A program made the position numbers and the translations under genes. From Candidatus Rifleibacteriota bacterium (GTDB taxonomy: Bacteria; Muiribacteriota; Ozemobacteria; Ozemobacterales; Ozemobacteraceae): 64,000 nt of DNA. Positions 7,630 through 16,765 of the stretch are shown one piece after another (positions within the stretch are counted from its first letter, which is position 1; every line of letters begins with the position of its first letter). The stretch spans positions 242,558 to 306,557 of the forward strand of contig JANJUX010000040.1 of assembly GCA_024710355.1 (NCBI GenBank), read 5' to 3'. The notes under the pieces were generated by a model. That model searched no databases. It was given only the letters and a program-made list of their open reading frames with translations, and was not told where the DNA came from.

Positions 7630-9247
7630 AATCGATAGCCTCGGCCTGTGGATTGCTCAGAACGATTTTTTCAGCATTTATCGGTTTGCCAAAGCCCGGA
7701 TACCAGACATACGATGCCGTACGTAAATTCGCTTCAGTGGTAATGCTCAATACGGTTTTGCCAATGCTGAAACTGCTCGTCGACGGGCGGTTTTCGGGTA
7801 TCACCAGCGCAGTAGGCGCCAGATGAATCAGCGAAATAAAGGTGCCGGTAACCCGTCTTTGCGTCAGTCGGTCACGAATTTTGATCTGTTGCTGCGAAAA
7901 AATCACCTCGCGGCGGTAATGTTGCCCGTACTGATCGATAAACTCAACTACGAGCATGCCATGCTCAGAATCATAGCTGCGGTGTGTGACTCTGGCTCTT
8001 CTTCCGATTCTGAATGTTCCCCAGATGTCTGATTGTTCCGCATGCTCTATCATTGGCAGATTGTGCGCTTCTGTTCTGCGACATTCATACCTGATGTCGG
8101 TATCCTGGTATGATCCGCAACCTGTGTCAATGATGCAGCGCTCGCCGTTGAGAGACAGTTCATAAGATAGAATGTCGCAGTGGCTGTGCCCCGGCTGGAA
8201 GGCTGGCGAAGGCTCACCGCAGCTGAGAACAAAATAACAGTCAGGCGTGCGGCGTACAAAAAAGCCAGAATGCTCAAGCAGATAATTCATCGTTTTCCAG
8301 TCGCGATTGATACCTGTCTTAAGGGCTGAGTCGTTGAATAAGGCGATTTTCCCGTCCGGGTGAGTCATGACTGCCAGCCAGTCGCGCATCAGCGGAATTC
8401 TGTCGCCACAGAGCATCGCCATTCGTGCAATCTTGCGGCTGAGGTTCTGGCTGATGCCGTCGAGTTCGAGCAGCTTACGATTAGCGGCTCTGACGGCTTC
8501 TATGGCGTGCAGCATTTCGACGTGATACATAGGGCTGCGTTCGAAGTGCCCGCCATCCTGCATAATCTGCAGGCGTATCTGTTCGACCAGCTCGTCGATG
8601 CAGAACTCGATCAGCGGCTCGCTTTCGGGGGTGACGCCCTCTTCGTATTCTGCCAGAAAGACGGTGGCGACAAAAAGAGCCTTGAGGTTTTCGAGAAGAT
8701 GGTTGGCCTGAATATGGTATTCAAGATCGTTTCTGAGTCGCTGACACTGCAGGGTGATCGAGCTGACAATGCAGTCTTCGGCATCTTCGTCAAGTGCCGG
8801 GTGTTCGCGGCACCATCTGACCCACTCGGTAATTCGTCGAGAAAGCGGGTAAGGCTCCCATGTTTCAGCTCTCGGCGAATTGTTCTTCTCGATCCAGTCA
8901 AGGATCAGAAAAAGATTCAGGGGCGAATATGTTTCGGTCTGGCCATCATGCAGCCAGGCAAAATAGTTGAGATTATAAATCCAGAGTTTTTCGGGGCGTT
9001 CGCTGAAGTGGCCGGTCAGCCACTGCATTTCTGCTGGCTTGAACTGATGTGGCCGGTTGAGAAATCTGAGTTCGAGTTTTTCTGGCGGCTGCAGCAGTAA
9101 ACGGGTTTTGAGCTCAGCGGCGAGCTGCGAAAGCCTGCCCGGATTACCGGATGATGAAAGCATTCGGCGCAGTGCAAAAAGCGGCCGGCCATATATCTGA
9201 ACCGGCAACAGATGACGGATTGTATGAAAAACTCTGCTGAAAGTCAT
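7604..9247 (-). CDS. heparinase II/III family protein
   Basis: The 547-residue protein shows a helical N-terminal toroid followed by a beta-sheet heparinase II/III C-terminal region. Recognisable motifs are YNLNYFAWLHDG, ANHLLENLKAL, FERSPMYHVEML, then PGHSHCDILSYELSLNGE, CGSYQDTDIRYECRRTEAHN and HRSYDSEHG. The N-H-L, Y-H-x-E and HSHCD elements match catalytic or metal-site positions of the family. No clear signal peptide is present. Members encoded in capsule or exopolysaccharide loci are often uronate-containing polysaccharide lyases or editing enzymes. It sits between the glycosyltransferase (26-nt overlap) and the bi-domain oxidoreductase (27-nt gap), and uronic-acid chemistry fits the nucleotide-sugar dehydrogenase at the head of the operon. 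The actual substrate is unknown. Confidence 0.88.
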   Translation of the reverse strand: MTFSRVFHTIRHLLPVQIYGRPLFALRRMLSSSGNPGRLSQLAAELKTRLLLQPPEKLELRFLNRPHQFKPAEMQWLTGHFSERPEKLWIYNLNYFAWLHDGQTETYSPLNLFLILDWIEKNNSPRAETWEPYPLSRRITEWVRWCREHPALDEDAEDCIVSSITLQCQRLRNDLEYHIQANHLLENLKALFVATVFLAEYEEGVTPESEPLIEFCIDELVEQIRLQIMQDGGHFERSPMYHVEMLHAIEAVRAANRKLLELDGISQNLSRKIARMAMLCGDRIPLMRDWLAVMTHPDGKIALFNDSALKTGINRDWKTMNYLLEHSGFFVRRTPDCYFVLSCGEPSPAFQPGHSHCDILSYELSLNGERCIIDTGCGSYQDTDIRYECRRTEAHNLPMIEHAEQSDIWGTFRIGRRARVTHRSYDSEHGMLVVEFIDQYGQHYRREVIFSQQQIKIRDRLTQRRVTGTFISLIHLAPTALVIPENRPSTSSFSIGKTVLSITTEANLRTASYVWYPGFGKPINAEKIVLSNPQAEAIDYVISWQTA

Positions 9248-9274
9248 TTTTTAATTTTCATAAGCCTTTCATTT

Positions 9275-11413
9275 TCAGTCTAGTGTAATCCCGCCAGCCT
9301 GTAAAGTCATGCCTGCAACTTCGACGAGTTCGTCAATGCCAATTGGGCAGGTCAGGCCTTTTTCAATCGCTTTGACAAAGGCGGCAGCGCAGGCTTCCTG
9401 CCCTTTGTCCTGAGCCCAGAGAGACTGATTTTTTGCTCCTGGCCAGCCGAAGTAGTGCAGACTTTTAAAATTATCGATCTGAAGAATGCGCCCGGCAGAG
9501 AAAATTTCAACCCTTTCCTTCGGAAAGTCTTTGCTGCCATTGGCAAAATAGTGAATGCTGCCGATCGAGCCGTCACGCATAGTCATGCTTATGGTCATGG
9601 TATCTGGCATTTTGTCCTGTGACAACGGGTTGGTCATGGTTGTCGTCTGCAGCGAAACAATCGGGTGGCCGGCCAGATGCCTTGCCAGGTCGATAAAATG
9701 ACAGCCCTCGCCAATTATTCTGCCACCACCGGCGGCCATGTCGTGCGCCCAGTGCTCGACCGGTATCTGGCCTGCGTTGGCGGTGATGATTATACTGCAT
9801 GGCGCGTTACTGCCCCGCAGATTTTCAACAGCAGTTGCAGTCAAAGGTGAAAATCTGCGGTTGAAGCCGACCATCAGGTGCAGAGGTTTCTTTTCGGCTG
9901 CTTTTTTCCAGGCCGCCTTGATTTCTTCGAGTTCGGCAAAAGTCAGACACAGGGGCTTTTCGACAAAAACGTGCTTGCCACTGTTGAGTGCCTCGATGAC
10001 GAAATGTGCGTGTGAACCGTGTCTGGTGGCGATAACGACTGTGTTTATCTCAGGATCGTTAAAAATTCGGCCCGTATCGGTTGTGCTGATTGAAAACCCG
10101 TGTTTACTGCCAATATGACTGCCCGAAACGCCGCCGGCACTGGCAATGGTTTTTAACACCGCACCGGCCTTGGCAAACGACGGTATAAGCATACCGCCGG
10201 CGTAGTTGCCGGCTCCGATGAAGCCTATAACAGCTCTGTCACAGGCGACCGGTGGCTGGTGCGCGATATCGTGCAGAAATACAGATTTTTGTTCCAGGTC
10301 AACCTTGCCGTCGTATGTCAGAACCAGACCAAGAATGTCTTTGGCTTCAGAAACCATTTCATACGCCGCTTCAGCCTCGTTGAATGGAATCTCACGGCTG
10401 ACCAGCTCGCCTGTGCGAAGCTTGCCCGCTGCCATGAGGTCGAGAACGGCCACGAAGTTGCGTTGCTCGGTCCATCTTACAAAACCTATGGGGTAGTCGA
10501 GCCCTTTTTCTTCGTATTCACTGGCATAGCGTCCGGGGCCATAAGAGCAGGAAACCTGGAAAGAAATTTCTTTTTTGTAAAAATCGTCGCGCGAGATGTT
10601 GAGGCCGCAGACCCCCACAAGAACGACTCTGCCGCGCTTGCGGCACATCTGCGGCGCCTGCTGGACCGGGTCGTTGCTTGAAGTTGCTGCGGTGATAATG
10701 ACGCCGTCAACGCCGTAACCGCGCGAAAAATTCATGGCCAGCTCGACCGGACTGTTACCGCGCGAAACGTCATAGGCAGAGACGCCGTATTCGCGGGCGA
10801 GATCGACCTTGCTGCGATCGAAATCGAAACCGATGACCCGGCAGCCGTTTGCCTGCAGGATCTGGCAGGTCAGCAGACCGATCAGGCCGAGGCCGATAAC
10901 GGCGACACTTTCTCCCAGTGTGGGGTTGATCAGGCGCACACCTTCGAGTGCGATCGCCGAAACTACCGTAAAACTGGCGCTGGTATCATCGACTTCATCG
11001 GGTATTCTGGCGCAGAGATTGGCCGGAACACAGACAACCTCAGCGTGGTTACCGTTCGATACAACCCGGTCACCTTTTTTGAAACCTGTAACACCGGCTC
11101 CGACTTCGAGAACGATGCCGGCGTTCGAATAACCCAGAGCAAGGGGCTGGTCGAGCTTATTGAAGACGGCATTGACCGTCGGCATCAGACCGTCGGTTTT
11201 CACTTTCTGCAAAACCTGCTTGACCTTGTCTGGCTGCTGGCGGGCTTTGTCGACCCAGCCGGCCTTGCCAAAATTCAGCAGCATGCGCTCGGTTCCGAGT
11301 GAAATCAGGGTGCGGCTGGTTTTTATCAGCAGCGAACCGGATTTAACCTTTGGTACCGGCAGTTCAGCCAGTTCAATCTGACCGGTTTTAAGGCTTTGCA
11401 GAATCTGTTTCAT
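9275..11413 (-). CDS. bi-domain oxidoreductase: MDR alcohol dehydrogenase fused to Gfo/Idh/MocA
   Basis: Residues about 1-360 are a medium-chain dehydrogenase: a GroES-like N-terminus and the nucleotide-binding motif VAVIGLGLIGLLTCQIL. Residues about 390-712 are a Gfo/Idh/MocA oxidoreductase with IGFIGAGNYAGGMLIPSF, the conserved HVFVEKPLCLTF (EKP lysine) and GRIIGEGCHFIDLARHL. Such fusions are common in surface-polysaccharide loci and are thought to oxidise or epimerise sugar intermediates, perhaps passing the product between sites. The gene lies 18 nt downstream of the AsnB-type gene and 27 nt upstream of the heparinase-like gene, so it is clearly operonic. The architecture is secure; the precise sugar reaction is not known. 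Confidence 0.92.
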   Translation of the reverse strand: MKQILQSLKTGQIELAELPVPKVKSGSLLIKTSRTLISLGTERMLLNFGKAGWVDKARQQPDKVKQVLQKVKTDGLMPTVNAVFNKLDQPLALGYSNAGIVLEVGAGVTGFKKGDRVVSNGNHAEVVCVPANLCARIPDEVDDTSASFTVVSAIALEGVRLINPTLGESVAVIGLGLIGLLTCQILQANGCRVIGFDFDRSKVDLAREYGVSAYDVSRGNSPVELAMNFSRGYGVDGVIITAATSSNDPVQQAPQMCRKRGRVVLVGVCGLNISRDDFYKKEISFQVSCSYGPGRYASEYEEKGLDYPIGFVRWTEQRNFVAVLDLMAAGKLRTGELVSREIPFNEAEAAYEMVSEAKDILGLVLTYDGKVDLEQKSVFLHDIAHQPPVACDRAVIGFIGAGNYAGGMLIPSFAKAGAVLKTIASAGGVSGSHIGSKHGFSISTTDTGRIFNDPEINTVVIATRHGSHAHFVIEALNSGKHVFVEKPLCLTFAELEEIKAAWKKAAEKKPLHLMVGFNRRFSPLTATAVENLRGSNAPCSIIITANAGQIPVEHWAHDMAAGGGRIIGEGCHFIDLARHLAGHPIVSLQTTTMTNPLSQDKMPDTMTISMTMRDGSIGSIHYFANGSKDFPKERVEIFSAGRILQIDNFKSLHYFGWPGAKNQSLWAQDKGQEACAAAFVKAIEKGLTCPIGIDELVEVAGMTLQAGGITLD

Positions 11414-11431
11414 GTGTTTGCGTCTCCTGGC

Positions 11432-13360
11432 TTAGATCTTGATACTCTGGTAGCTGGTTCGGTCGATAAACAGCCGACACCATATCTCGATGCAGAGAAG
11501 CGAAAAAATCGTGTAACTGCCGTCGAGGCGCCCTTCCTGGTCATCGGTTATCAGTCTGCCAACGGCTTCGGGCGAAAAGATGCCGCGGTGACGCAGCACT
11601 TCTGGCGAAAGCAGATCGCCGATGATGCCGCGCAGATCGTTTCTTACCCATTGTCGCAGCGGTGCCCCAAAAGCGGTTTTCGGCCGGTAAATGACCTGAT
11701 GTGGCAGAAGCGGTTCCATGGCCTTTTTAAAAATGGCCTTGCCGTTGGCAAAGGTCTGTTTGAAACCGGTCGGAATTCTGCTGGCAAACGCAACCAGGTC
11801 GGGGTCGAGCAGTGGCACCCTGGCTTCAACGCCATAGCGCATGCAGGTTTTATCGGTATAGTTGAGGTTGTGGTCAGGCAGAAAAAAGCGACTGTCAAGA
11901 AACAGCATCAGATTAATCGGGTCTTTTTCATCTGCAATTTCGGCCATCGCGTCGACCAAAGGCTGAGAAACCGCTGTCGAAAAGGCCTCTTCGCGGTGTA
12001 CCGCAGAAAAAAGGCGTGTCCGCAGATCTTCTGATGACCACTGGTAGTATGCCAGCAGCCGTTCGTTGTCGCTAAGGTGGGCGTTTTTAAGTACCTTTAC
12101 CAGGCGTCTGGCCCAGGGATTTCGCACATCCGCGTGCGAAGCGGCGAGTCGCCCGGCCAGACTTCGCAGTGGCCGTGGCAGCCAGCCCCAGATCGATTCG
12201 GTTTTCAGCGCCAGATGCCGGCGATAACCGGTAAAGATATCATCGCCACCTGCACCCGAAAGCAGTACTTTAATTCCGTCTCTGCGTGCCTGTTCGGCGA
12301 TGAACATGGCGTTAACCGGCGCCGGGTCGGCCTGCGGCTCATCCAGATACCAGATTAGTTCGCTTACCCTCTGAATCAGCTGATCGGGCGAAACCCGGAT
12401 GGTTGTAAGATCAACTTTCAGATGCTCCGCCACTTTTCTGGCATAGGGCAGATCGGCCGGGCAACCCTCGACTTCGTTGTCGTCATTGAAGCCGATACTG
12501 TAACAGCGAATCGGTGTATCAGGCATCAGCCGGCGCATCATCGCGACGATGGCGCTTGAATCGAGGCCACCGGAAAGAAAGGCCCCAACCTGAACATCAG
12601 CAACCAGCTGGCGTCTGACCGCTGTTTCGAGGTGTTCCGTCAGGGCTCCGGCACATTCTGAAAAGCTCATGTCGAGCCTATTACCATCGTAGGGCAGGGT
12701 ATACCACTGCCACTGTCTACTGACTCTGCCGTCTTCAATGATGCAGGCACTGCCGGGAAGAAGCTTTCTGACGCCCCGGAACATGGTCATCGGTGCTGGG
12801 TTCCAGATGTAGGCAAGATGGGCGTTGACTGCCCGCATATCTATGCTGCGATCGAGATCGGGGCAACTCAGAAGTCCTTTGAGTTCAGAGCAGAATGCAA
12901 ACCCTGAACGGGTCTGTGCGTAATAAAGCGGTTTTACCCCAAGGTGATCGCGGGCAATGAAAAGTTTTCGCGCCCTGCAGTCATAAATGGCGAATGCAAA
13001 AATTCCGTTGAGCCGCTCCAGCATCTTTTCGCCTTCGTCTTCATACAGGTGCAGCAGAATTTCTGAGTCAGAACGACTTCTGAACCTGTGTCCGCGCAGC
13101 AGCAGTTTTTCGCGGAGTTCGGCGAAATTATAAATTTCGCCATTGAAGACCAGCCAAAGACCGCCGTCTTCGTTGGTCATCGGTTGATGGGCATCCGGGC
13201 TGAGGTCGATGATCGACAACCGGGCATGCCCGAGTGCGGTTCGACCGTCGTCTGAAATCCAGATGCCGTGATCGTCTGGTCCACGATGGCTTATGGCTTC
13301 AACCATCTGCCCGGCCAGTGACCTGGAATAATCTCCGCTGAATCCGGCAATTCCGCACAT
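11432..13360 (-). CDS. asnB: glutamine-hydrolysing asparagine synthase-type amidotransferase
   Basis: The 642-residue protein begins MCGIAGF, placing the catalytic cysteine of the class II glutaminase domain at position 2 after Met removal. It continues with AISHRGPDDHGIW and LVFNGEIYNFAELR. The C-terminal synthetase domain has the ATP-pyrophosphatase motif FLSGGLDSSAIVAMM and LLSGAGGDDIFTGYRR. The family amidates a carboxylate using glutamine and ATP. In polysaccharide loci such paralogs are suspected to amidate uronic acids or other acidic substituents rather than free aspartate, which fits this context. The start is only 2 nt after the upstream radical SAM stop, so translation is likely coupled. 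It could also simply supply asparagine. Confidence 0.93.
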   Translation of the reverse strand: MCGIAGFSGDYSRSLAGQMVEAISHRGPDDHGIWISDDGRTALGHARLSIIDLSPDAHQPMTNEDGGLWLVFNGEIYNFAELREKLLLRGHRFRSRSDSEILLHLYEDEGEKMLERLNGIFAFAIYDCRARKLFIARDHLGVKPLYYAQTRSGFAFCSELKGLLSCPDLDRSIDMRAVNAHLAYIWNPAPMTMFRGVRKLLPGSACIIEDGRVSRQWQWYTLPYDGNRLDMSFSECAGALTEHLETAVRRQLVADVQVGAFLSGGLDSSAIVAMMRRLMPDTPIRCYSIGFNDDNEVEGCPADLPYARKVAEHLKVDLTTIRVSPDQLIQRVSELIWYLDEPQADPAPVNAMFIAEQARRDGIKVLLSGAGGDDIFTGYRRHLALKTESIWGWLPRPLRSLAGRLAASHADVRNPWARRLVKVLKNAHLSDNERLLAYYQWSSEDLRTRLFSAVHREEAFSTAVSQPLVDAMAEIADEKDPINLMLFLDSRFFLPDHNLNYTDKTCMRYGVEARVPLLDPDLVAFASRIPTGFKQTFANGKAIFKKAMEPLLPHQVIYRPKTAFGAPLRQWVRNDLRGIIGDLLSPEVLRHRGIFSPEAVGRLITDDQEGRLDGSYTIFSLLCIEIWCRLFIDRTSYQSIKI

Positions 13361-13362
13361 GC

Positions 13363-14874
13363 TCAGCGCTCTCCGCCAAAGAAACGTTTGATTCCGAGAA
13401 AGTCTATTGCCCGGCCAAGGTCTCTACTGAGCAGTGAAGGGTCATACATATAGGCCTTGCGCCTGGCAAATCCGCGCCGGGCAAGGTTAAACAGGTTCGA
13501 ATTATGTTTATGAAACTCTTTCGATGCAAGTTCTGAGAGCTCCTGGAAGCGTCTGTGTTCGATGTGAAGCACGCGCCGGGCAGGGTCTCTGAAAAAGAGA
13601 TCTTTCGGATTCGTTTTAAGAAAATGCTCCAGCCGTGGATTCGGGTCGAGAAGACCCATCTCGACACCCTGATCGAAAAGCTTGGTTTTGGGGAAAGGAC
13701 TGTAGACACCAAGGCCACCATAATAGGGTCTGGCGCGCCGCAGAAATTTGACAGTTTTGAGAATATCTTCTTCGGTCTCGGTGGGCAGCCCGATCATGAA
13801 GTAGCCGGTCCAGAAAACCCCATGGTGATTGAGTATTTCGGCTGCCTTGAGAATCTGAGCATGCGTGATGTCTTTGTCGGTTTCTTTGAGGATTGCGGCC
13901 GATCCTGATTCAATGCCGACACTGACCTGAGCCAGGCCCGCTGCTTTCATTGCCGCGACCAGTTCATCGTCAAGTATGTCGACGCGGGTTGTGCAGTTGA
14001 AGGTTATTTTGAACGGCAGTTGCTTGAAAGCTTCGCAGAGTTCGAGAACATGTTTGCGCCGAACCGTGAATGAATCGTCTTTCAGTGAAAACTGTGTTGT
14101 TCCGTAGGTCTTGTGCACTTCCATGATTTCTGAAATCACCGATTCAACCGATCTGAACCGTACCCGGCGTTCCCACATGTGAAAGCAGTAGCTGCATCTG
14201 AACGGGCAGCCGCGTGAAGTCAGAATGACACCCATATCTTCTGACGAATAATGTTCGGGATTGAGGAGGGAGCCACGGTCGGGCAGGGCAAGGCTGTCGA
14301 GATCCTGAGTGAATGGCCGGTCCGGGTTGTGAACGATCTGGCCGTTTTTTTTCCAGGTCAGACTGCCTATTTTACTGAGGTCCAGACGGTTCTGTATGGC
14401 ATTCAGAAGCTCCGGAAGAGCTTCGTCGCTTTCACCGCGCAGGACATAATCGACTTCCGGAATGGCTGCGGTGAGTGCCGGCATGGTTGAAGCGTGTGCG
14501 CCGCCGACAATTATCGGAACACCAGGCAGCACCTCGCGGCAGAATCTGGCGGTCTGAATAACCGAGCCGAATTTGGTAGTTAATGCAGAAATTCCGATAA
14601 AATCAGGCTTTTGCTTGACAACGAGTTCGCGCATCAGTTTCCAGGTGGGGTGTTGCGGATCATTCAGGGCGGTGATATAGCTGTTATAGCTCTCATATTC
14701 ACGTAAAAAATTCATCGAACCTTCTTTGGGCTCGGCGGCATCCATGTCGAGAATGCTGCATTCATAGCCGGCTTTTTTGGCGGCACCGGCCAGATATGCC
14801 AATCCAAGAGGGAAATACAGACTGAAAATACCTGCAAAGCTTTTAAATGGAGGGTCGATAAGTAATAATTTCAT
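13363..14874 (-). CDS. B12-binding radical SAM enzyme in the polysaccharide operon
   Basis: The protein has about 503 residues. The N-terminal Rossmann-like region (LLLIDPPFKSFAG, VGGAHASTMPAL, YVLRGESDEAL) resembles cobalamin-binding domains of class B radical SAM enzymes. The radical SAM core follows with SRGCPFRCSYCFHMWE (C-x3-C-x2-C, the [4Fe-4S] ligands) and later VGIESGSAAIL and GYFMIGLPTETEED. Enzymes of this kind methylate unreactive carbons or rearrange substrates. ATG 14874 is preferred over an in-frame GTG at 14892 because a GGTGA Shine-Dalgarno lies just upstream and it sits 4 nt from the wecC stop. Its position between wecC and asnB suggests sugar or lipid modification during polysaccharide synthesis. 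Confidence 0.88.
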   Translation of the reverse strand: MKLLLIDPPFKSFAGIFSLYFPLGLAYLAGAAKKAGYECSILDMDAAEPKEGSMNFLREYESYNSYITALNDPQHPTWKLMRELVVKQKPDFIGISALTTKFGSVIQTARFCREVLPGVPIIVGGAHASTMPALTAAIPEVDYVLRGESDEALPELLNAIQNRLDLSKIGSLTWKKNGQIVHNPDRPFTQDLDSLALPDRGSLLNPEHYSSEDMGVILTSRGCPFRCSYCFHMWERRVRFRSVESVISEIMEVHKTYGTTQFSLKDDSFTVRRKHVLELCEAFKQLPFKITFNCTTRVDILDDELVAAMKAAGLAQVSVGIESGSAAILKETDKDITHAQILKAAEILNHHGVFWTGYFMIGLPTETEEDILKTVKFLRRARPYYGGLGVYSPFPKTKLFDQGVEMGLLDPNPRLEHFLKTNPKDLFFRDPARRVLHIEHRRFQELSELASKEFHKHNSNLFNLARRGFARRKAYMYDPSLLSRDLGRAIDFLGIKRFFGGER

Positions 14875-14878
14875 TTGT

Positions 14879-16072
14879 TCACCAGATTCCACATGTGTCG
14901 ATAACTATTTTGGGCTTGAGAACTTCGGGAGCAATTTTTCTGAACTGCTGATGCGCAACCAGCAATAACAATATGTCCGCTTCTCTGAGTAGCTGGTCAA
15001 GCTGAAAAAGTTCGAAGTCGGGGTGCTTCTGGCAGAATGGCTCACAGACCATGATTCTGCCAATATTCATCTCTTTGAGACTGTGGGCTATCTCGACGGC
15101 AGGCGACTCGCGCAGATCATCGATGTCCTGTTTGTAAGAAAGACCTAGAACCCCAATGACCGGGTTTTTCAGACGGCCGGCAGCATGCGCCACCCTGTTG
15201 ACCACATGCCCGGGCTTGCTGTCGTTTACCTGCCTGGCAGTCTTTATCAGCCTCGCTTCATCGGGGCAGGCGTCAACTATAAACCACGGGTCGACGGCTA
15301 TGCAGTGTCCCCCAACTCCGGGTCCAGGCCGCAATATGTTGACTCTTGGGTGAAGATTGGCCAGTTTGATAAGTTCCCAGACGTTGAGATGCAGTCTTTC
15401 GCAGATTATCGACAACTCATTGGCAAAGGCGATGTTGACGTCACGAAAGCTGTTTTCGACGAGCTTTACCATTTCGGCGGTGGTCGAATCGGTAATGTGA
15501 ATTTGCCCTTTTACAAAGCTGCTGTAGAGCTGTCTGGCTACTTCAGCGCATTTCGGGGTGAGTCCGCCGATTACCCGGTCGTTTTCGACCACCTCACGCA
15601 TGATCTGGCCCGGAAGAACTCTTTCCGGGCAGTGGGCAAGATAAACGTCTCTGCCCGGAACAAAACCGGCTTTTTTGATGATCGGCGAGATGATGTTTTC
15701 ACAGGTTCCGGGCGGTGATGTCGATTCGAGTATGACAAGGTTCCCCGGCTGCAGATATTTAACCAGACTTTCGCTTGCTGCTTGCACAAACGACATATCC
15801 GGCTTTTTGTCCGTTTTGAACGGCGTCGGAACAGCGATGATGAAAACATCGCTGTTTTCAGGTGTGAGAGAAGCCCGCAATTTCCCGGACTGCACCGCCG
15901 CCCTGACGAACAGATCGAGATCGGGTTCGGTAATGTGGATTTTGCCGCTGTTGATTGTGTCGACCACTTTCCGGCTGACATCGACTCCCAGTACCTGGTA
16001 ACCTTTGGCGGCCAGAATCGAGCTGGTTGGCAGGCCGATATAGCCCAGGCCGATAACACAGATCTGCTTCAT
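14879..16072 (-). CDS. wecC: UDP-sugar dehydrogenase (WecC/UDP-ManNAc dehydrogenase type)
   Basis: The 397-residue enzyme starts MKQICVIGLGYIGLPTS, the NAD-binding Rossmann motif. It has IAVPTPFKTDKKPD, ESTSPPGTCENI, AHCPERVLPG and the active-site motif GPGVGGHCIAVDPWF, whose cysteine is the catalytic nucleophile of the UDP-Glc/UDP-ManNAc dehydrogenase family. It oxidises a UDP-hexose to the uronic acid. The cytosolic enzyme heads the operon and supplies an acidic sugar for polymerisation. A strong AGAGGTGA Shine-Dalgarno precedes ATG 16072, and a candidate promoter lies at 16121-16149. ManNAc versus other UDP-HexNAc substrates cannot be settled by reading. Confidence 0.93.
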   Translation of the reverse strand: MKQICVIGLGYIGLPTSSILAAKGYQVLGVDVSRKVVDTINSGKIHITEPDLDLFVRAAVQSGKLRASLTPENSDVFIIAVPTPFKTDKKPDMSFVQAASESLVKYLQPGNLVILESTSPPGTCENIISPIIKKAGFVPGRDVYLAHCPERVLPGQIMREVVENDRVIGGLTPKCAEVARQLYSSFVKGQIHITDSTTAEMVKLVENSFRDVNIAFANELSIICERLHLNVWELIKLANLHPRVNILRPGPGVGGHCIAVDPWFIVDACPDEARLIKTARQVNDSKPGHVVNRVAHAAGRLKNPVIGVLGLSYKQDIDDLRESPAVEIAHSLKEMNIGRIMVCEPFCQKHPDFELFQLDQLLREADILLLLVAHQQFRKIAPEVLKPKIVIDTCGIW

Positions 16073-16120
16073 TCACATCACCTCTTCACAGGGTGTCATA
16101 AAAGATAAAAATCTGCGGCC

Positions 16121-16149
16121 AATGTACCAGAATTTGACTTATACAACAA
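16121..16149 (-). promoter_or_regulatory. candidate promoter of the polysaccharide operon
   Basis: On the minus strand TTGTTG (16149-16144) and TACATT (16126-16121) are spaced 17 nt apart, about 50 nt upstream of the wecC start. Both hexamers are only moderate matches, as might be expected of an activated promoter. Confidence 0.35.
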
Positions 16150-16170
16150 CCATCTATATTGCTGTGAGAA

Positions 16171-16188
16171 AATACACGGCCGTGTATT
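16171..16188. repeat. perfect 18-bp palindrome, candidate operator
   Basis: AATACACGG and CCGTGTATT are exact reverse complements with no spacer. The centre lies about 65 nt upstream of the predicted wecC transcription start. This is typical of a dimeric regulator site, although no regulator gene is adjacent. Confidence 0.5.
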
Positions 16189-16343
16189 AAGGGCCATATA
16201 TCGGAAAGGCAACATGCAGACACGAATTAAACCGGCCATTCTGGCTGAAAAGATTTTTTTTAAGTGCCGAGGAGGTCTTGAAACGGGAAAATGTAGTTGT
16301 ACACTGTATTTGCGGCCAATTAAAATTTTTATGCAAAAAATGC

Positions 16344-16372
16344 TTGACTGTAAAATCGAGTTCTGTTAATAT
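16344..16372 (+). promoter_or_regulatory. promoter of the tRNA operon
   Basis: TTGACT (16344-16349), a 17-nt spacer and TAATAT (16367-16372) lie about 30 nt before tRNA-Pro. Near-consensus hexamers and ideal spacing suit a strong stable-RNA promoter. Confidence 0.8.
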
Positions 16373-16402
16373 ACATTTCGTTGCAACGCAAGGTCGCAGC
16401 AC

Positions 16403-16475
16403 CGGGGCGTAGCGCAGTTGGTAGCGCATCTGGTTTGGGACCAGAGGGCCGCTGGTTCGAGTCCAGTCGCCCCGA
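16403..16475 (+). tRNA. tRNA-Pro (anticodon TGG)
   Basis: The acceptor stem CGGGGCG pairs with CGCCCCG. The anticodon loop TTTGGGA gives TGG, and the T arm has GGTTCGAGTCC. The 3' CCA is not encoded. It is the first of seven tRNA genes. Confidence 0.96.
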
Positions 16476-16493
16476 TAGGTTGCAAAGTTGTTT

Positions 16494-16566
16494 GCGGGAA
16501 TAGCTCAGTTGGTAGAGCGCCACCTTGCCAAGGTGGATGTCGCGGGTTCAAGTCCCGTTTCCCGCT
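16494..16566 (+). tRNA. tRNA-Gly (anticodon GCC)
   Basis: The acceptor GCGGGAA pairs with TTCCCGC. The anticodon stem CCACC/GGTGG encloses TTGCCAA, giving GCC. CCA is not encoded. Confidence 0.96.
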
Positions 16567-16583
16567 TTCTTTTTATCTTGGTT

Positions 16584-16657
16584 GCGCCAGTAGCTCAGGT
16601 GGATAGAGCAGCAGCCTTCTAAGCTGCGGGCCAGGGGTTCGAGTCCTCTCTGGCGCG
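16584..16657 (+). tRNA. tRNA-Arg (anticodon TCT)
   Basis: The acceptor GCGCCAG pairs with CTGGCGC. The anticodon stem GCAGC/GCTGC encloses CTTCTAA, giving TCT. CCA is not encoded. Confidence 0.95.
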
Positions 16658-16685
16658 GTGAAGGCTGATCTCGTCTAGGCTTTAT

Positions 16686-16758
16686 GGACGAAGTAGCACA
16701 ATGGTAGTGCACAAGATTGTGGATCTTGTGGTTGCGGGTTCGAGCCCCGTCTTCGTCC
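16686..16758 (+). tRNA. tRNA-His (anticodon GTG)
   Basis: The anticodon stem CAAGA/TCTTG encloses TTGTGGA, giving GTG. Pairing of 16687-16693 with 16751-16757 leaves an extra G (16686) opposite C at 16758. This is the G-1:C73 pair that identifies bacterial histidine tRNAs. CCA is not encoded. Confidence 0.95.
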
Positions 16759-16765
16759 CTTTTGA

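Larger units (their letters stand above)
16073..16402. other. 330-nt divergent intergenic region
   Basis: The gap between wecC and the first tRNA holds the wecC ribosome-binding site and promoter candidate (16121-16149, minus), a perfect 18-bp palindrome (16171-16188) and the tRNA promoter (16344-16372, plus). I see no convincing small gene in it. Confidence 0.7.
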
